From: Aphanocapsa sp. GSE-SYN-MK-11-07L
GTDB taxonomy: Bacteria > Cyanobacteriota > Cyanobacteriia > Thermosynechococcales > Thermosynechococcaceae
DNA length: 64,000 nt
Direction of reading: 5' to 3'
Assembly: GCA_019359715.1 (NCBI GenBank)
Contig: JAHHGS010000139.1
Span: forward strand, 124,001-188,000
This document shows, piece after piece, positions 16,910 to 26,796 of the stretch. The translations under genes and the position numbers were made by a program. Below the pieces are notes generated by a model that worked only from the letters and a program-made list of their open reading frames with translations, was not told the DNA's origin and ran no database searches. The first letter of the stretch is position 1. Each line of letters opens with the position of its first letter.

Positions 16910-18121
16910 ATGACCAGCATCATCAAAATTCTACCCGATCAACCCCCCCAGCCCAATCGGCTGGCGATCGTCGTGTCAGTTGGGTTTCATGCCCTCGTGT
17001 TTGGTGCGCTGGCCTTAGCTCCTAAAAGCCCAATCCCTGATGATCAAAAGCTGGTCAATCTGGTTACTCTGTCGCCAGAGGAGCAGGGTCGCTTGCCTTC
17101 CTTTGCTAACCCAACCGCCCCAACTCCTGGCAATTCAAAGGCGATCGCCCCGCCCAGTTCGGCCCTGGCTCCACCCGCCGTCAGTAATTTTGACTTTAGC
17201 GCTTTGCCACCGCTCCAAATGCCAGATATTCCATTGCCGCCCCCGCCGGTCTATGTGCCGCCCCCAGAGGTTTATTTACCCCCAGCCCGGGACTACGTTG
17301 TTACTCAACCTCGCCGAGATTTTTCCCCGCCGCCACTGCCCGAAACTCCGCCCCAGCCCGACGTGATGGAATCTCCGGTGCCGCCCCTCCCGCCAGAGGT
17401 GTTGCAGCCAAGTCCTTCCCCCACGGCGATACCTGATGTTAGCCCTGGGCGGCAAGTCTATTTCGGTGAAATTTCGCAGTGGTTTGTCCAAGCCCGGGCC
17501 ACCATCAACTCAGAGAACATTCGCCCCACTTTAAACGCACAAGCGCCCCCTTACCCCTATCCCCCCGCCGCCTGTCAGGATAAATTGCAGGGCAGGGCAT
17601 CTGTAATCGCGTTAGTTAGCCCAGAGGGCAAATTAGTTCAGCCACCCAAACCAGAGCAGGGTTCAGAAGCTGCTCCAGTCAACACGCTGAAAGAAAATCC
17701 GCAAATTATTCTGAGTACGAAGCATGAGTTGCTAGACCAAGCGGCGATCGCGGCGGTAGAGGAAATCAAGTTTGAGCCGTCGAAAAATTATCAGGCGTTG
17801 ATGTACACGTTTAACTACGAGTATTCAGATGCCGTCTGTGCCCAGGCACCCCAACCTTCTCCCTCGCCCCAGACCTCACCTTCGCCAGGTGCTTCTTCCC
17901 CCGAAGCCTCTCCTTCACCTCAGCCAACTTCTACCGTCGCTCCAACTCTAAACGGCAGCCCTACTCCACCAGAGGCGGAACCTACCCCATCCCCCAGTCC
18001 GGAAACACCTCCCGCCGATAGCTCCAGTCCAGCAGATGAAACGCCAGCCCCCACTCCATCAGCTCCTGAACCGGAAGCAAGCCCATCGCCAACATTTGTC
18101 CCATCCCGCCCGCTTCGTTAG
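16910..18121 (+). CDS. TonB-like energy transducer with proline-rich linker and tail
   Basis: A 403-residue protein. ATG 16910 precedes a single N-terminal membrane anchor (LAIVVSVGFHALVFGALALA). A long proline-rich stretch (about 60-190) would span the periplasm. A C-terminal TonB-like domain (GRASVIALVSPEGKLVQ to AAIAAVEEIKFEPSKNYQA) follows at about 220-315. Beyond it lies a further tail of about 90 residues made of Pro, Ser, Thr, Glu and Ala. The exbB-exbD pair nearby supports a TonB role; the distal tail is unusual because the TonB domain normally ends the protein. Confidence 0.75.
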   Translation: MTSIIKILPDQPPQPNRLAIVVSVGFHALVFGALALAPKSPIPDDQKLVNLVTLSPEEQGRLPSFANPTAPTPGNSKAIAPPSSALAPPAVSNFDFSALPPLQMPDIPLPPPPVYVPPPEVYLPPARDYVVTQPRRDFSPPPLPETPPQPDVMESPVPPLPPEVLQPSPSPTAIPDVSPGRQVYFGEISQWFVQARATINSENIRPTLNAQAPPYPYPPAACQDKLQGRASVIALVSPEGKLVQPPKPEQGSEAAPVNTLKENPQIILSTKHELLDQAAIAAVEEIKFEPSKNYQALMYTFNYEYSDAVCAQAPQPSPSPQTSPSPGASSPEASPSPQPTSTVAPTLNGSPTPPEAEPTPSPSPETPPADSSSPADETPAPTPSAPEPEASPSPTFVPSRPLR

Positions 18122-18155
18122 TCTGGGCTGGACGGCAATGAAAGCACCAACACCA

Positions 18156-20633
18156 CTAGTCGATTTGCCCAATCAAGACAAAGCCAGCCCAGTTGCGGGG
18201 ATTCGGGTCTTGCTTGATCATGGTCAACATCGCTTGCCGAAGCGCTTGGGCTTTATCGAGCTTTTGGTGCTGACGCTGGCGATAAAACTCTGTCATTAAT
18301 TGGGCTGTGGGCAGGTCAGGCACAGCCCACAGCGAAACTACAACGCTGTTTACCCCAGCCGACATCAGCGATCGGGCCAGTCCAACCACGCCATCGCCAG
18401 TGATTTTGCCCCGCCCAGTATCGCAGGCACTCAGCACCGCCAAGTCAGCCTGCAACTTTAAATCTAGAATTTCAGCCGCTGTCAGTAGCCCATTGTGCTG
18501 TTGATCGGCAACAAAAGCCAAGGAGCTATTGAGTCCTTCTTGACCATCAAGCAGCCCGTGGGTGGCTAGGTGAATTAAGCTGGCTTGCGACATTTGCTGC
18601 AACACTTCCGTCTCAGTTGCCTTCCTCCCAATTAATGGCTGAGCATTTAGCATCTGAGCGATCGCCTTTGCTTCCTGTTCAGCCGCAGGCAGGGGCGATA
18701 GTCCGACTGGCATTGGGGTTGGGTTGCCGACAATCAGAGCCAACTTGGTTGCAGTCGAACGCGGCTTGCTCAAGGCCAGCACTTGAATCGCCGGCGCGAT
18801 CGACAGGGTATGTTTTTCGATCAAAAATTGACCTGACGCATCTTGAAGGGCAGCAAAGGGCACCAGAAATAGCGCTCCTTGCGGAATAAAAATGATCCGA
18901 GCCTTGGGGTCGGTGGGCAGCAACTCCGCGATCGGTTGAATCAGCAGTTCATAACTGTTGCGGGCGGAAGTAAACATGGGCTGAGACGTTGATTCAAGCA
19001 GGCTTCCCCGCAGTGAAACAACTAAGTCTGAGATCAGCGGTTGAGATTGATCTTGACCAGCCGCCACCGCAGCTCGGGCTTGGCGGGCTAGCTTGTTGAG
19101 CGAAACTGCCTGATTATTCTTCAGCGCCTTCAAATCTATCCGCCGAAAGTTGATGTCTCCGGCTGGACTGACCACCCAAATATAAAGGTCAGTTTCTTGA
19201 CCTGCCCGATCTTGGAGCAGGGAATAGGTGACTAGGGTTGCTTGCTGCTGCTTGGCGATCGCCTGAATGGCAGCGACTGTGGGCGGAGCTTCTTGCCTTG
19301 GCAGCGGCGAGTTTGATAAACGCTGGGCCAGCAATTCAACAAAGGCTCTGCCCCGTCCCCGCTCGGCGGCGACCAAGGCCTCTGCCTGCCGATTTTGGCT
19401 GACTAGGGTTTTCTGAAATAGCCCGTAGGTGTAGGTCTGGGTTTCAAATAGGGAAATTTTTTGCTCATCCCGCAGCCCTGGCCGTAATTGCTCAAACGCG
19501 TCTAGACTAGCTTGCAGGGCTTGCGTTGCCCGCTCCGATTGTCCTGACTCTAACAGCGTTTCCCCCAGCCCACTCAGCGCTTTGGCTTCACCAACTCGAT
19601 CGCCGTTTTTTCTGGCCCAGGCCAAAGCCTGCTCATAGAAGTCGATCGCTTGTGCATACTGCTGAAGCTGGCGGTAGTAGTTGCCCAAATTGGTGAAAGT
19701 CAGTGCCCGCCCAGTGCCATTAATCAATCGCGTGGTTGCCAGCGCCTGCTGTAAGTAATCAAGTGCCGGCTGAGTCTGACCCTGTTTTAGATAAGCACGG
19801 CTGAGGTTGTTGAGCAGATAAACTCTGCCTGTGCTATCGCCTAACCCACTGATTATCGACAGCGCTTCTTGATAGGAACTGAGGGCTGCCTCAAACTGAG
19901 ATAGCTCTTGGTAGGCTAGTCCCAAACTGCTAAGGGTGCGGGCTGCACCTAGGCGATCGCCGACGGAGCGGCGAATCGCCAGCGCTTGCTGGTAATAATC
20001 TTGCGCTTGCTTATATTCACCCAGATTAAATTGCACATCGCCAATTGCTTGCAGGGCCCAGCCTCGGTCAAACGGGTCGTTAGCGGCTCTTTGAGCTAAC
20101 TCAAGATACTGTAAGGCTTTAGTGTATCCGCCCAAATAGTGGTAGGTTTCGCCCAAGGCAATCCGGGTGCGATTTTCGGCTGCAATATCCCGCAGTTGGC
20201 TGCCCTCAGCCCGCTGCAACTGCTGGAGCGCTTGCCAGTAGTCTCCCTGTTGGAGATAAACCATCCCTTTCAGGCTTGAGCGCTGCCCCTGCTGCTGGAA
20301 ATTGCTGGGGAACTGCTCAGCTTGCTGTAAAGCTTGGAGAGCTTGTGGATAGCGCCCCTGCCGATAGTAAGCGAGTCCGAGCTGCGTCAGTGTTGCTTGC
20401 TGCCCTTGCGGGTCGGCCTGCGATTTGTAAAGCTGCAATACTTGCTCTAGTTTTTGTTCGGCAATCCCCGGTGAGCCAATCCGCAACATTTCAACCGCAG
20501 ACTTGAATTGACGGTCTGCCTCGGTTGCTGACGTTTGGGCGATCGCTGGCAGCGGGGGCTGGAGTGGGTTTAACCCGACTAAGCTGGGGGTAAGCAGCAA
20601 CCCTAAACACAGGGAAGTTCGGAGCGATCGCAT
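18156..20633 (-). CDS. Secreted TPR-CHAT domain protein (caspase-like fold)
   Basis: From ATG 20633 the protein is 825 residues; a GTG at 20657 would add eight. An AAAGG sequence five bases upstream and a signal peptide (SLCLGLLLTPSLVGL, then PAIAQ) support the ATG. About ten TPR repeats fill residues 40-400 (for example ALQYLELAQRAANDP, AQDYYQQALAIRRSVGD). The C-terminal CHAT domain has the catalytic His in LIHLATHG (about H692) and Cys in LSACDTG (about C737), as in caspase-related peptidases. Export to the periplasm is predicted. It is convergent with the TonB-like gene. Substrate unknown. Confidence 0.9.
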   Translation of the reverse strand: MRSLRTSLCLGLLLTPSLVGLNPLQPPLPAIAQTSATEADRQFKSAVEMLRIGSPGIAEQKLEQVLQLYKSQADPQGQQATLTQLGLAYYRQGRYPQALQALQQAEQFPSNFQQQGQRSSLKGMVYLQQGDYWQALQQLQRAEGSQLRDIAAENRTRIALGETYHYLGGYTKALQYLELAQRAANDPFDRGWALQAIGDVQFNLGEYKQAQDYYQQALAIRRSVGDRLGAARTLSSLGLAYQELSQFEAALSSYQEALSIISGLGDSTGRVYLLNNLSRAYLKQGQTQPALDYLQQALATTRLINGTGRALTFTNLGNYYRQLQQYAQAIDFYEQALAWARKNGDRVGEAKALSGLGETLLESGQSERATQALQASLDAFEQLRPGLRDEQKISLFETQTYTYGLFQKTLVSQNRQAEALVAAERGRGRAFVELLAQRLSNSPLPRQEAPPTVAAIQAIAKQQQATLVTYSLLQDRAGQETDLYIWVVSPAGDINFRRIDLKALKNNQAVSLNKLARQARAAVAAGQDQSQPLISDLVVSLRGSLLESTSQPMFTSARNSYELLIQPIAELLPTDPKARIIFIPQGALFLVPFAALQDASGQFLIEKHTLSIAPAIQVLALSKPRSTATKLALIVGNPTPMPVGLSPLPAAEQEAKAIAQMLNAQPLIGRKATETEVLQQMSQASLIHLATHGLLDGQEGLNSSLAFVADQQHNGLLTAAEILDLKLQADLAVLSACDTGRGKITGDGVVGLARSLMSAGVNSVVVSLWAVPDLPTAQLMTEFYRQRQHQKLDKAQALRQAMLTMIKQDPNPRNWAGFVLIGQID

Positions 20634-20826
20634 ATGAGCCTTTAATCTACCAATCACTTTGCCCAGCTTAAGTTCAAACCACTAGAGCAATTGTGATTTG
20701 CGTCGCTGCTCTGACAGGCAAGCTTACGCTGATAATCTTGGCTCAAAAATTCTCGGTTTTCTTAAATTATTACCCGTTGAAGACCACGACTAAAGTTTGA
20801 TAAGTTTGATATGATGAGTTTTGCCT

Positions 20827-20915
20827 GGAGAGGTGGCTGAGTGGTCGAAAGCGGCAGATTGCTAATCTGTTGATGCCTTTAGAGGTATCCGAGGGTTCGA
20901 ATCCCTCCCTCTCCG
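20827..20915 (+). tRNA. tRNA-Ser (GCU)
   Basis: An 89-nt class II tRNA with a 7-bp acceptor stem (GGAGAGG / CCTCTCC, discriminator G at 20915), D-arm, anticodon arm CAGATT-GCT-AATCTG, a long variable arm and the T-arm GAGGGTTCGAATCCCTC. Anticodon GCU reads AGC and AGU serine codons. CCA is not encoded. Confidence 0.95.
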
Positions 20916-21095
20916 TTCTTAATCATTTGTTAAGCATTTCCAAGATTGCTTGCCCTTATCAGAGTAGAGGATATTTTTACTCAAATTGAGCAAGCCAGAG
21001 AAAAAGACTCTGATTTTGAGTGAAGAGGTCAAGCCGAATACGCTCTCGGTCAGCCTGTTGGTAATGCTTCTAAGAGCATAAAAATTCCCCCCTTT

Positions 21096-22322
21096 ATGGC
21101 CAGCAAACGAGCTTTGATTGGAATTGGTGGCGGGATTGCCGCTTACAAAGTCTGCGAGGTGATGTCGCATCTGGCCAAGGCGGGAATTGAAGTGCGGGCG
21201 ATTTTAACTCAGGCGGCCCAAGCGTTTATTACTCCTCTAACAGCCACTACCCTTTGCCGTCATCCAGCCTATACTGACCAAGACTTTTGGCAACCGAGCC
21301 ACACCCGCCCGCTACACATTGAACTAGGGGAATGGGCAGATCTGATCCTGCTGGCACCGCTGACTGCCCATACCCTGGCTAAGCTGACCCACGGGCTGGC
21401 CGATGACCTGCTGACCAATACGATTTTGGCCTCTACCTGTCCTGTGCTGCTGGCTCCAGCCATGAATACCACCATGTGGCAGCAAATGACCGTCCAGCGC
21501 AACTGGCAGCAGCTCCGCCAGGACGATCGCTACCACAGGATTGGCCCAGCAGCGGGGATGTTGGCCTGCGACACGGTCGGAACAGGGCGGATGGTGGAGC
21601 CTCTCCATTTAATTAGCTATTTGACTTCGTTACTGCACACAGGTGGACGACGGGATTTAGCCGCAAAACGGATCTTAATTAGTGCGGGTGGGACGCGCGA
21701 GTATCTTGACCCTGTCCGGTTTATTGGCAACCCGGCCACCGGCAAAATGGGGCTGGCCCTGGCTGAAGCAGCCTGGCATCGCGGGGCCAAGGTGACACTG
21801 GTACATGGGCCGATCGCTGAACCCGTGCTGGCTGAAATTGAACAGGTGGCAGTCGAGCGATCGCAGCAAATGCAAGCGGCCCTGCTGACCGCTTTCCCGC
21901 AGGCAGACTGGCTGATTATGGCGGCGGCGGTGGCGGATGTGAAGCCAGCCAGCTTTTCAGCCGTCAAACTGGCTAAGCATGAGCTGCCTGAATCTTTGCC
22001 CCTAGAGCCGGTGCCCGACATTTTGGCTGAGTTAGGGAGCCTAAAGCAGCCCCACCAGCGCTTAGTTGGGTTTGCTGCCCAAACCGGAGACATTCTGCCC
22101 CCAGCCCGCCAAAAGCTAATCGCTAAGCACCTTGATGCGATCGCCGCCAACCCAATTGATCAACCGGAGAGTGGTTTTGGCTCCAGCTTAAATCAGGGCG
22201 TGTTTTTAGATCGGCAAGGCAGACAGCGATCGATTCCCACCTGTAGCAAATTAGAAATGGCTCACGCGCTGCTAGATTTTGTCTCAGAGCTAGAGTGTTC
22301 AGACTCAAATCGAGAGCAGTAG
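21096..22322 (+). CDS. coaBC: Bifunctional phosphopantothenoylcysteine decarboxylase/synthetase CoaBC
   Basis: Catalyses two steps of coenzyme A synthesis: CTP-dependent ligation of cysteine to 4-phosphopantothenate and FMN-dependent decarboxylation to 4-phosphopantetheine. The N-terminal CoaC half shows [30 protein letters not shown], and APAMNTTMW. The C-terminal CoaB half shows [18 protein letters not shown], the [12 protein letters not shown] segment, and VADVKPA. The length of 408 is normal. It follows tRNA-Ser after 180 nt without other genes; the first ATG in frame is used. Confidence 0.93.
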   Translation: MASKRALIGIGGGIAAYKVCEVMSHLAKAGIEVRAILTQAAQAFITPLTATTLCRHPAYTDQDFWQPSHTRPLHIELGEWADLILLAPLTAHTLAKLTHGLADDLLTNTILASTCPVLLAPAMNTTMWQQMTVQRNWQQLRQDDRYHRIGPAAGMLACDTVGTGRMVEPLHLISYLTSLLHTGGRRDLAAKRILISAGGTREYLDPVRFIGNPATGKMGLALAEAAWHRGAKVTLVHGPIAEPVLAEIEQVAVERSQQMQAALLTAFPQADWLIMAAAVADVKPASFSAVKLAKHELPESLPLEPVPDILAELGSLKQPHQRLVGFAAQTGDILPPARQKLIAKHLDAIAANPIDQPESGFGSSLNQGVFLDRQGRQRSIPTCSKLEMAHALLDFVSELECSDSNREQ

Positions 22323-22402
22323 AACCAGCATGTTGGAGAATAGATTAGATTCGCTAATCTGCAATCTGTATTTGCTTAAATTTCAACCTGTTTTGCAAGA
22401 GG

Positions 22403-24121
22403 ATGTCTGTCATGCTGAAATTCCAGAGGGCTAAGGGCCAGAAAACGTTACCTCGTTACGTTCAGCTACTGCTGGCTTTGTCTTCTGGCGTCATGGGGCT
22501 GTCGGCTTGGCCAACCTTGGCCGCCGAGAAAATTACCCTTAATTACCCGCCTCTGGGGCCAATTTCCATCTCAGTCGCGAGTTTAGAAGCCTTTGCGAAA
22601 GACGGTACCGTTGGCAGCGATCTGGCCCCGTTCATCAGACTGGCTCCTCCTAATCAACTTGGGCAACTGCGAGAGGCTTTGCAGCGACGGTTTGCCGTTA
22701 CCCCAACCATGGTGAGTCAGTTTGCCGCCACGCAAACGGGTAGAGTGGCTTTTCTGCGGGTGGGGCAAATCCTTCAAACCAGCACCAATCAGAATGGGGG
22801 AACGGCCCTGAAAACTGCTTTTAGCAAAGCATCAGCCAACCCACAAGGGCTGACGATTCTTGATCTGTTTCAGCAATTTCCAGATACGAGCATTACGGTC
22901 AATGGAAAATTAGGGTTCCAGGCGATTACAGCGGTTTTGAATTCAGTTCGCGATCGCGACCTAATCATCGCCGCTTTGCGAAAGCAGGCAACCGCCACCC
23001 CTGCCATCACTGTGCCACCTCAGCCAGATTTGCTCAAGGCTGGGCCGATGAACTGGACAATGCAAACCCTTACCTTCCAAAATCCCAATCGTCCCAATCA
23101 GACCTTGCAGATTCCTGCCAATATCTACATCCCGCAGGGACTAACGTCCCCGGCGCCTGTGATTGTGATTTCTCACGGGCTAGGCTCCAATCGGACAACG
23201 TTTATCTACTTAGCAGAACAACTTGTCTCCTATGGTTTTGTGGTGGCTGTGCCAGAACATCCCGGCACCTCGACTCAGCAGGTCGATCGGCTGTTGGCCG
23301 GTCAGTTAGATTACAATCCGGCTGAAGTTGCCAATGAGATGATTAATCGCCCTTTAGATATTAAGTATCTGCTTGATGCGCTAACCCAAAAAGCCACCTC
23401 TGACCCAGCTTGGCAAGGAAAAATGGATTTAGCCAACGTTGGGGTTTGGGGGCAGTCGTTAGGGGGGTACACGGTCTTAGCGACCGCTGGCGCAACCCTC
23501 AACTACGCTGGCATGCGCGATCAATGCCCCAAGCTAGAGACAAACTTGTTTTCGTTCAATGTTTCACTGCCGCTGCAATGCACCACCATTGACGGGAAAT
23601 CGACCCTGGATAATTTTCGGGACGAGCGAGTTAAGGCGGTGATTGCGGTTAACCCTCTAACGTCTCTGCTGTTTGGAGAACCAGGCATGAGCAAAATTAA
23701 CATCCCAACCCTGCTGGTTGCAGGCAGTGATGATGTGTTTGCCCCACCGATTCCAGAGCAAGTTACTCCCTTTACCTGGCTAACGACGCCAGACAAGTTC
23801 CTAATGATGGTGCAAAGAGGGACGCATTTTTCTTTTCTAGGCGATGCTACGGCTGTCAACGAAGCGTTCGCCATCCCGCCAGAGATTTTAGGGCCAAGTC
23901 CAGCTTCGGCTCGTCCTGCCATGAAGGCAATCAGCGTCGCTTTCTTTAAGCGCTTTTTGACTAACGACAACGGCTTTCAGCCCTATCTCAGCCAGTCCTA
24001 TGCTCAAAAGCTTAGTCAACAGCCGTTCAGTATCGATTTGACTCAATCTTTTAGCCAGGCTGACTTACAGCAGGCAATCGCTCCCCCCAGCTCTAGCAGG
24101 TCGTCCAGCCCCGCCAAGTAA
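22403..24121 (+). CDS. DUF1400-alpha/beta hydrolase, secreted
   Basis: A 572-residue cyanobacterial hydrolase. It begins with a signal peptide (VQLLLALSSGVMGLSAWPTLAAE), then a DUF1400 domain at about 45-190 (TLNYPPLGPISISVASLEAFAKDG). From about 200 an alpha/beta hydrolase fold follows with the nucleophile motif VWGQSLGG, oxyanion region VISHGLGSN, an acid in AGSDDVFAPP and His in RGTHFSFLG. The catalytic triad looks complete, so it probably cleaves esters or lactones in the periplasm. ATG 22403 has AGAGG close upstream. Confidence 0.85.
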   Translation: MSVMLKFQRAKGQKTLPRYVQLLLALSSGVMGLSAWPTLAAEKITLNYPPLGPISISVASLEAFAKDGTVGSDLAPFIRLAPPNQLGQLREALQRRFAVTPTMVSQFAATQTGRVAFLRVGQILQTSTNQNGGTALKTAFSKASANPQGLTILDLFQQFPDTSITVNGKLGFQAITAVLNSVRDRDLIIAALRKQATATPAITVPPQPDLLKAGPMNWTMQTLTFQNPNRPNQTLQIPANIYIPQGLTSPAPVIVISHGLGSNRTTFIYLAEQLVSYGFVVAVPEHPGTSTQQVDRLLAGQLDYNPAEVANEMINRPLDIKYLLDALTQKATSDPAWQGKMDLANVGVWGQSLGGYTVLATAGATLNYAGMRDQCPKLETNLFSFNVSLPLQCTTIDGKSTLDNFRDERVKAVIAVNPLTSLLFGEPGMSKINIPTLLVAGSDDVFAPPIPEQVTPFTWLTTPDKFLMMVQRGTHFSFLGDATAVNEAFAIPPEILGPSPASARPAMKAISVAFFKRFLTNDNGFQPYLSQSYAQKLSQQPFSIDLTQSFSQADLQQAIAPPSSSRSSSPAK

Positions 24122-24202
24122 GCTCGCGGCAGATCAGCCTTCGACAGTTGATAAACGTGGGTGCGACCAAACTGCTTTTTGCAGTCTGCTCTTCAGCCAT
24201 TG

Positions 24203-24595
24203 TTACTCAGGTTGCCATTGCTCTCCAAATTTTGCTTTCAGGGCTTCCCAGGCTTCTACCTGCCCAGGGGCATATTCGCCGGGTTTTCCCCACTGCAAAA
24301 AGGCGCTCAAGGCTGGCTGGTCGGCGGCGGTCAGAAACCGAATCGCATAGGTGGTAAAGTTGCCTCGTTTGGCCTCACCCGTCTCAAATTTAACCTGCTT
24401 AATTTGATCCATATTCAGATGAAACTCAAAGTCGTCCTGATGCATGTTGGCATACTTGCCCTTGGGTAACTCGGCGTAGAACAGTTTGGTCAGGGGGCAG
24501 CGAACTTCTAGCACGGCGGCATCACTGGTCACAATCAGCCGCAGCAAGCCCAACGATTCACATGCTTCTAGAAATTCTGGTAGCGGAGCAGTCAT
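24203..24595 (-). CDS. Conserved soluble cyanobacterial protein of unknown function
   Basis: A 130-residue cytoplasmic protein, ATG at 24595, without signal or membrane segment. Visible features are LEVRCPLTKLFYAELPKGKYANMHQDDFEFHLNMDQ in the middle (mixed strands with charged turns) and a C-terminal helix (EAWEALKAKFGEQW). It is convergent with the DUF1400 hydrolase and divergent from xseA. The pattern looks conserved rather than spurious, but I do not recognise the family. Confidence 0.6.
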   Translation of the reverse strand: MTAPLPEFLEACESLGLLRLIVTSDAAVLEVRCPLTKLFYAELPKGKYANMHQDDFEFHLNMDQIKQVKFETGEAKRGNFTTYAIRFLTAADQPALSAFLQWGKPGEYAPGQVEAWEALKAKFGEQWQPE

Positions 24596-24776
24596 ATTTG
24601 AGCGTCCTTAGGGAGTCGTCTTTGTTTTAACTATAAAGCGGCTGGGTGGATTGGCATGATTGAGCGATCGCTGGGCTAAAATTGGCTCCAACCCCTTCTG
24701 AAACAAGCCACCCCCAAATTATTGATCGCAGCGGTAGGATGTAGATTGCTGGCTGGTCAAATCGTTGAGTTTTATC

Positions 24777-26012
24777 ATGACTTCACTTTTGCCCAACTTA
24801 CTGGTTCCGCCGACGGTGCTGTCGGTGGCTGGGCTGACTGGCTACATGCAAACGCTGCTAGAGCAAGACTCAGAGCTAATGCAGGTTTGGCTGACCGGCG
24901 AAGTTTCCAGTGCCAGTCAGCACCGCAGCGGCTTGTTTTTTACCCTCCAAGACCCGGATGCCAACGCCTCAATTCGCTGTATTGCCTGGAGTAATCAGCT
25001 TGATACGCTAACGATTTTGCCTGTCCAGGGTGAGCAGGTAATTTTATTGGGGCGAATTCGGCTCTATCCTCAGCGGGGAGAGTATCAGCTTGTGGTTTGG
25101 CAGTGTCTGCCGGCCGGTGAAGGACTGCGGGCCTTGCGCTATCGGCAATTGCACGATCGCCTAGCCGCCGAAGGCCTATTTGACCCCGATCGGAAGAGAT
25201 CGCTGCCCACCCACCCCCAAACCATTGCTGTTGTCACTTCGACCAAAGCCGCTGCCTGGGGAGACATTCAGCGCACGCTCAAGTCTCGCTACCCCGGTTT
25301 GAAGGTGTTGCTTTCCTCCGCCGTCGTCCAAGGCGATCAGGCCGCCGAGTCGATCGCCGCCGCGATCGCCCGTGTGAGCCGAGATGGACGGGCGGAAGTG
25401 CTTCTGCTCTCACGGGGCGGCGGCGCGACTGAAGATATGGTCTGCTTTAACGACGAGCGGGTGGTGAGGGCGATCGCCGAGGCCCCCATCCCTGTAATTA
25501 CTGGGATTGGGCATCAGCGAGATGAATGCTTGGCAGATCTGGTCGCAGATGTGTGTGCCCACACGCCAACGGCCGCCGCCCAGCAGATCGTGCCCAACTT
25601 GGCGGACTTGCAGCTTGAGCACCAGGAACGAGTGGCTGCGCTTGTATTCAGCTTAGAAGCCTGTTTAAGCGTGGCTCAGGATCAGCTTGATCAGCAATGC
25701 CTACGCCTCCAGCGCTTACCCCTAGACCGGCAGCTCAGCCAAGAATTGCGGGCGATCGCTCACCTAAAGCAGCACTTGCTGCAAGTGGCCAGCCAGCAAA
25801 TTCAGCAGCGATCGCTGCATCAGGATTTACTCACACAAAAGCTTCAGAGCCTGAATCCGCAGTCTGTTTTAGAGCGGGGCTACGCAGTGGCTCGGCAAGC
25901 CAACGGGCAGATTGTCCGCGCCGCTGCCCAGCTAGAGCCAGCCGAAGAATTAACCCTCCAGTTGGCAACGGGGCAGGTGCGGGTGCAAGTGATTGATGTA
26001 GTCAACGCATAA
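24777..26012 (+). CDS. xseA: Exodeoxyribonuclease VII large subunit
   Basis: Catalytic subunit of exonuclease VII, which degrades single-stranded DNA to oligonucleotides from both ends. The N-terminal OB-fold is visible (VWLTGEVSSASQHRSGLFFTLQD), followed by the catalytic core with VVTSTKAAAWGDI, LLLSRGGGATEDM and ITGIGHQRDECLADLVAD, and a coiled-coil C-terminus ending in the VLERGYAVAR repeat motif. From ATG 24777 it is 411 residues; a TTG at 24765 gives four more. xseB follows after 5 nt on the same strand, as usual. Confidence 0.94.
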   Translation: MTSLLPNLLVPPTVLSVAGLTGYMQTLLEQDSELMQVWLTGEVSSASQHRSGLFFTLQDPDANASIRCIAWSNQLDTLTILPVQGEQVILLGRIRLYPQRGEYQLVVWQCLPAGEGLRALRYRQLHDRLAAEGLFDPDRKRSLPTHPQTIAVVTSTKAAAWGDIQRTLKSRYPGLKVLLSSAVVQGDQAAESIAAAIARVSRDGRAEVLLLSRGGGATEDMVCFNDERVVRAIAEAPIPVITGIGHQRDECLADLVADVCAHTPTAAAQQIVPNLADLQLEHQERVAALVFSLEACLSVAQDQLDQQCLRLQRLPLDRQLSQELRAIAHLKQHLLQVASQQIQQRSLHQDLLTQKLQSLNPQSVLERGYAVARQANGQIVRAAAQLEPAEELTLQLATGQVRVQVIDVVNA

Positions 26013-26017
26013 AACCC

Positions 26018-26263
26018 ATGAACAAGTCGGCGAGGCAATTCCCCCCCAACAGCGAATTTCAGCCTGGCTGGAGCTATGAATTGGCTGTGACTGAAATTGA
26101 GACAATGATTGCCGAAATTGAGTCTGGGCAGCTAGATTTAGCCGATGTGTTTGATCAATTTACGACCGCCGCTCAAATGTTGCAGCAGTGCGAGCAATTT
26201 TTGAAACAGCGACGGCAGCAGATGGAATTGCTAATTGAGCAGCTAGATGCTGCTGAAGGTTGA
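26018..26263 (+). CDS. xseB: Exodeoxyribonuclease VII small subunit
   Basis: Regulatory small subunit of exonuclease VII. The 81 residues form two helices typical of XseB: YELAVTEIETMIAEIESGQLDLADVFDQF and then MLQQCEQFLKQRRQQMELL. It sits 5 nt behind xseA, the conserved arrangement, and is the last gene before tRNA-Thr, which starts 55 nt later. Confidence 0.93.
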   Translation: MNKSARQFPPNSEFQPGWSYELAVTEIETMIAEIESGQLDLADVFDQFTTAAQMLQQCEQFLKQRRQQMELLIEQLDAAEG

Positions 26264-26318
26264 GCCGTGAATCGCCAGCCAAATTGGGGCCAGAATTTGC
26301 TATAGTGTTTGCCTGAAT

Positions 26319-26390
26319 GCTGGTGTAGCTCAGTGGTAGAGCAGCGGTTTTGTAAACCGCCGGTCGCAAGTTCAAATCTTGTCACCAGCT
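26319..26390 (+). tRNA. tRNA-Thr (UGU)
   Basis: A 72-nt tRNA: acceptor GCTGGTG pairs with CACCAGC (discriminator T at 26390), D-arm GCTC-AGTGGTA-GAGC, anticodon stem around TGT (GCGGTTT-TGT-AAACCGC), T-arm with GTTCAAAT. Anticodon UGU reads ACA. CCA not encoded. A pyrimidine-rich TTTTTTCTTTCTC follows, which may help termination. Confidence 0.95.
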
Positions 26391-26449
26391 TTTTTCTTTC
26401 TCTCTCCCCCAAGCATTTATCGGCTTTTCTGCCCACGCTGCCTAAATCC

Positions 26450-26701
26450 ATGACTCAAACTAACCCAGACCAACTTGATCGCGTGGAAGCACTGTTAGAA
26501 AAGATTGATGGTGACATCAAGGGCTTGAGCGATCCGCTAGAGAAGACCGATCTCAAATTTGATGCCTATGTTAAAGCCAGCGATCGTTTATTGGGGATTG
26601 CCACCACTATTATTATCACTGCGGGTACAGTCACAATTTTGACTCCGCTAGCCCAGTCCGTTGCGCCTGCAATTCGAGCTTTCTTAGGAGGGGCTGCGTA
26701 G
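26450..26701 (+). CDS. Small coiled-coil protein with C-terminal membrane anchor
   Basis: An 83-residue protein from ATG 26450; the upstream open frame is tRNA-Thr and is ignored. Residues 8-45 are charged and helix-forming with heptad-like leucines (RVEALLEKIDGDIKGLSDPLEK, KFDAYVKASDRLL). A hydrophobic C-terminal helix (GIATTIIITAGTVTILTPLAQ) ends in GGAA. The architecture, coiled coil plus tail anchor, resembles small accessory or holin-like proteins. It lies between tRNA-Thr and nagA; function unknown. Confidence 0.55.
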   Translation: MTQTNPDQLDRVEALLEKIDGDIKGLSDPLEKTDLKFDAYVKASDRLLGIATTIIITAGTVTILTPLAQSVAPAIRAFLGGAA

Positions 26702-26796
26702 ACGATCGCTGATTTTGCGGCTTTTGAGTCGCAAGTTCGGACAGATATCGGTAGAGGTGCGATCGTAGACTACAACTTTGCCAGCATCCGATTTGT

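Noticed and set aside
24161-24469. 102-residue plus-strand frame
   Set aside because: Antisense to the conserved 24203-24595 gene with low-complexity composition.
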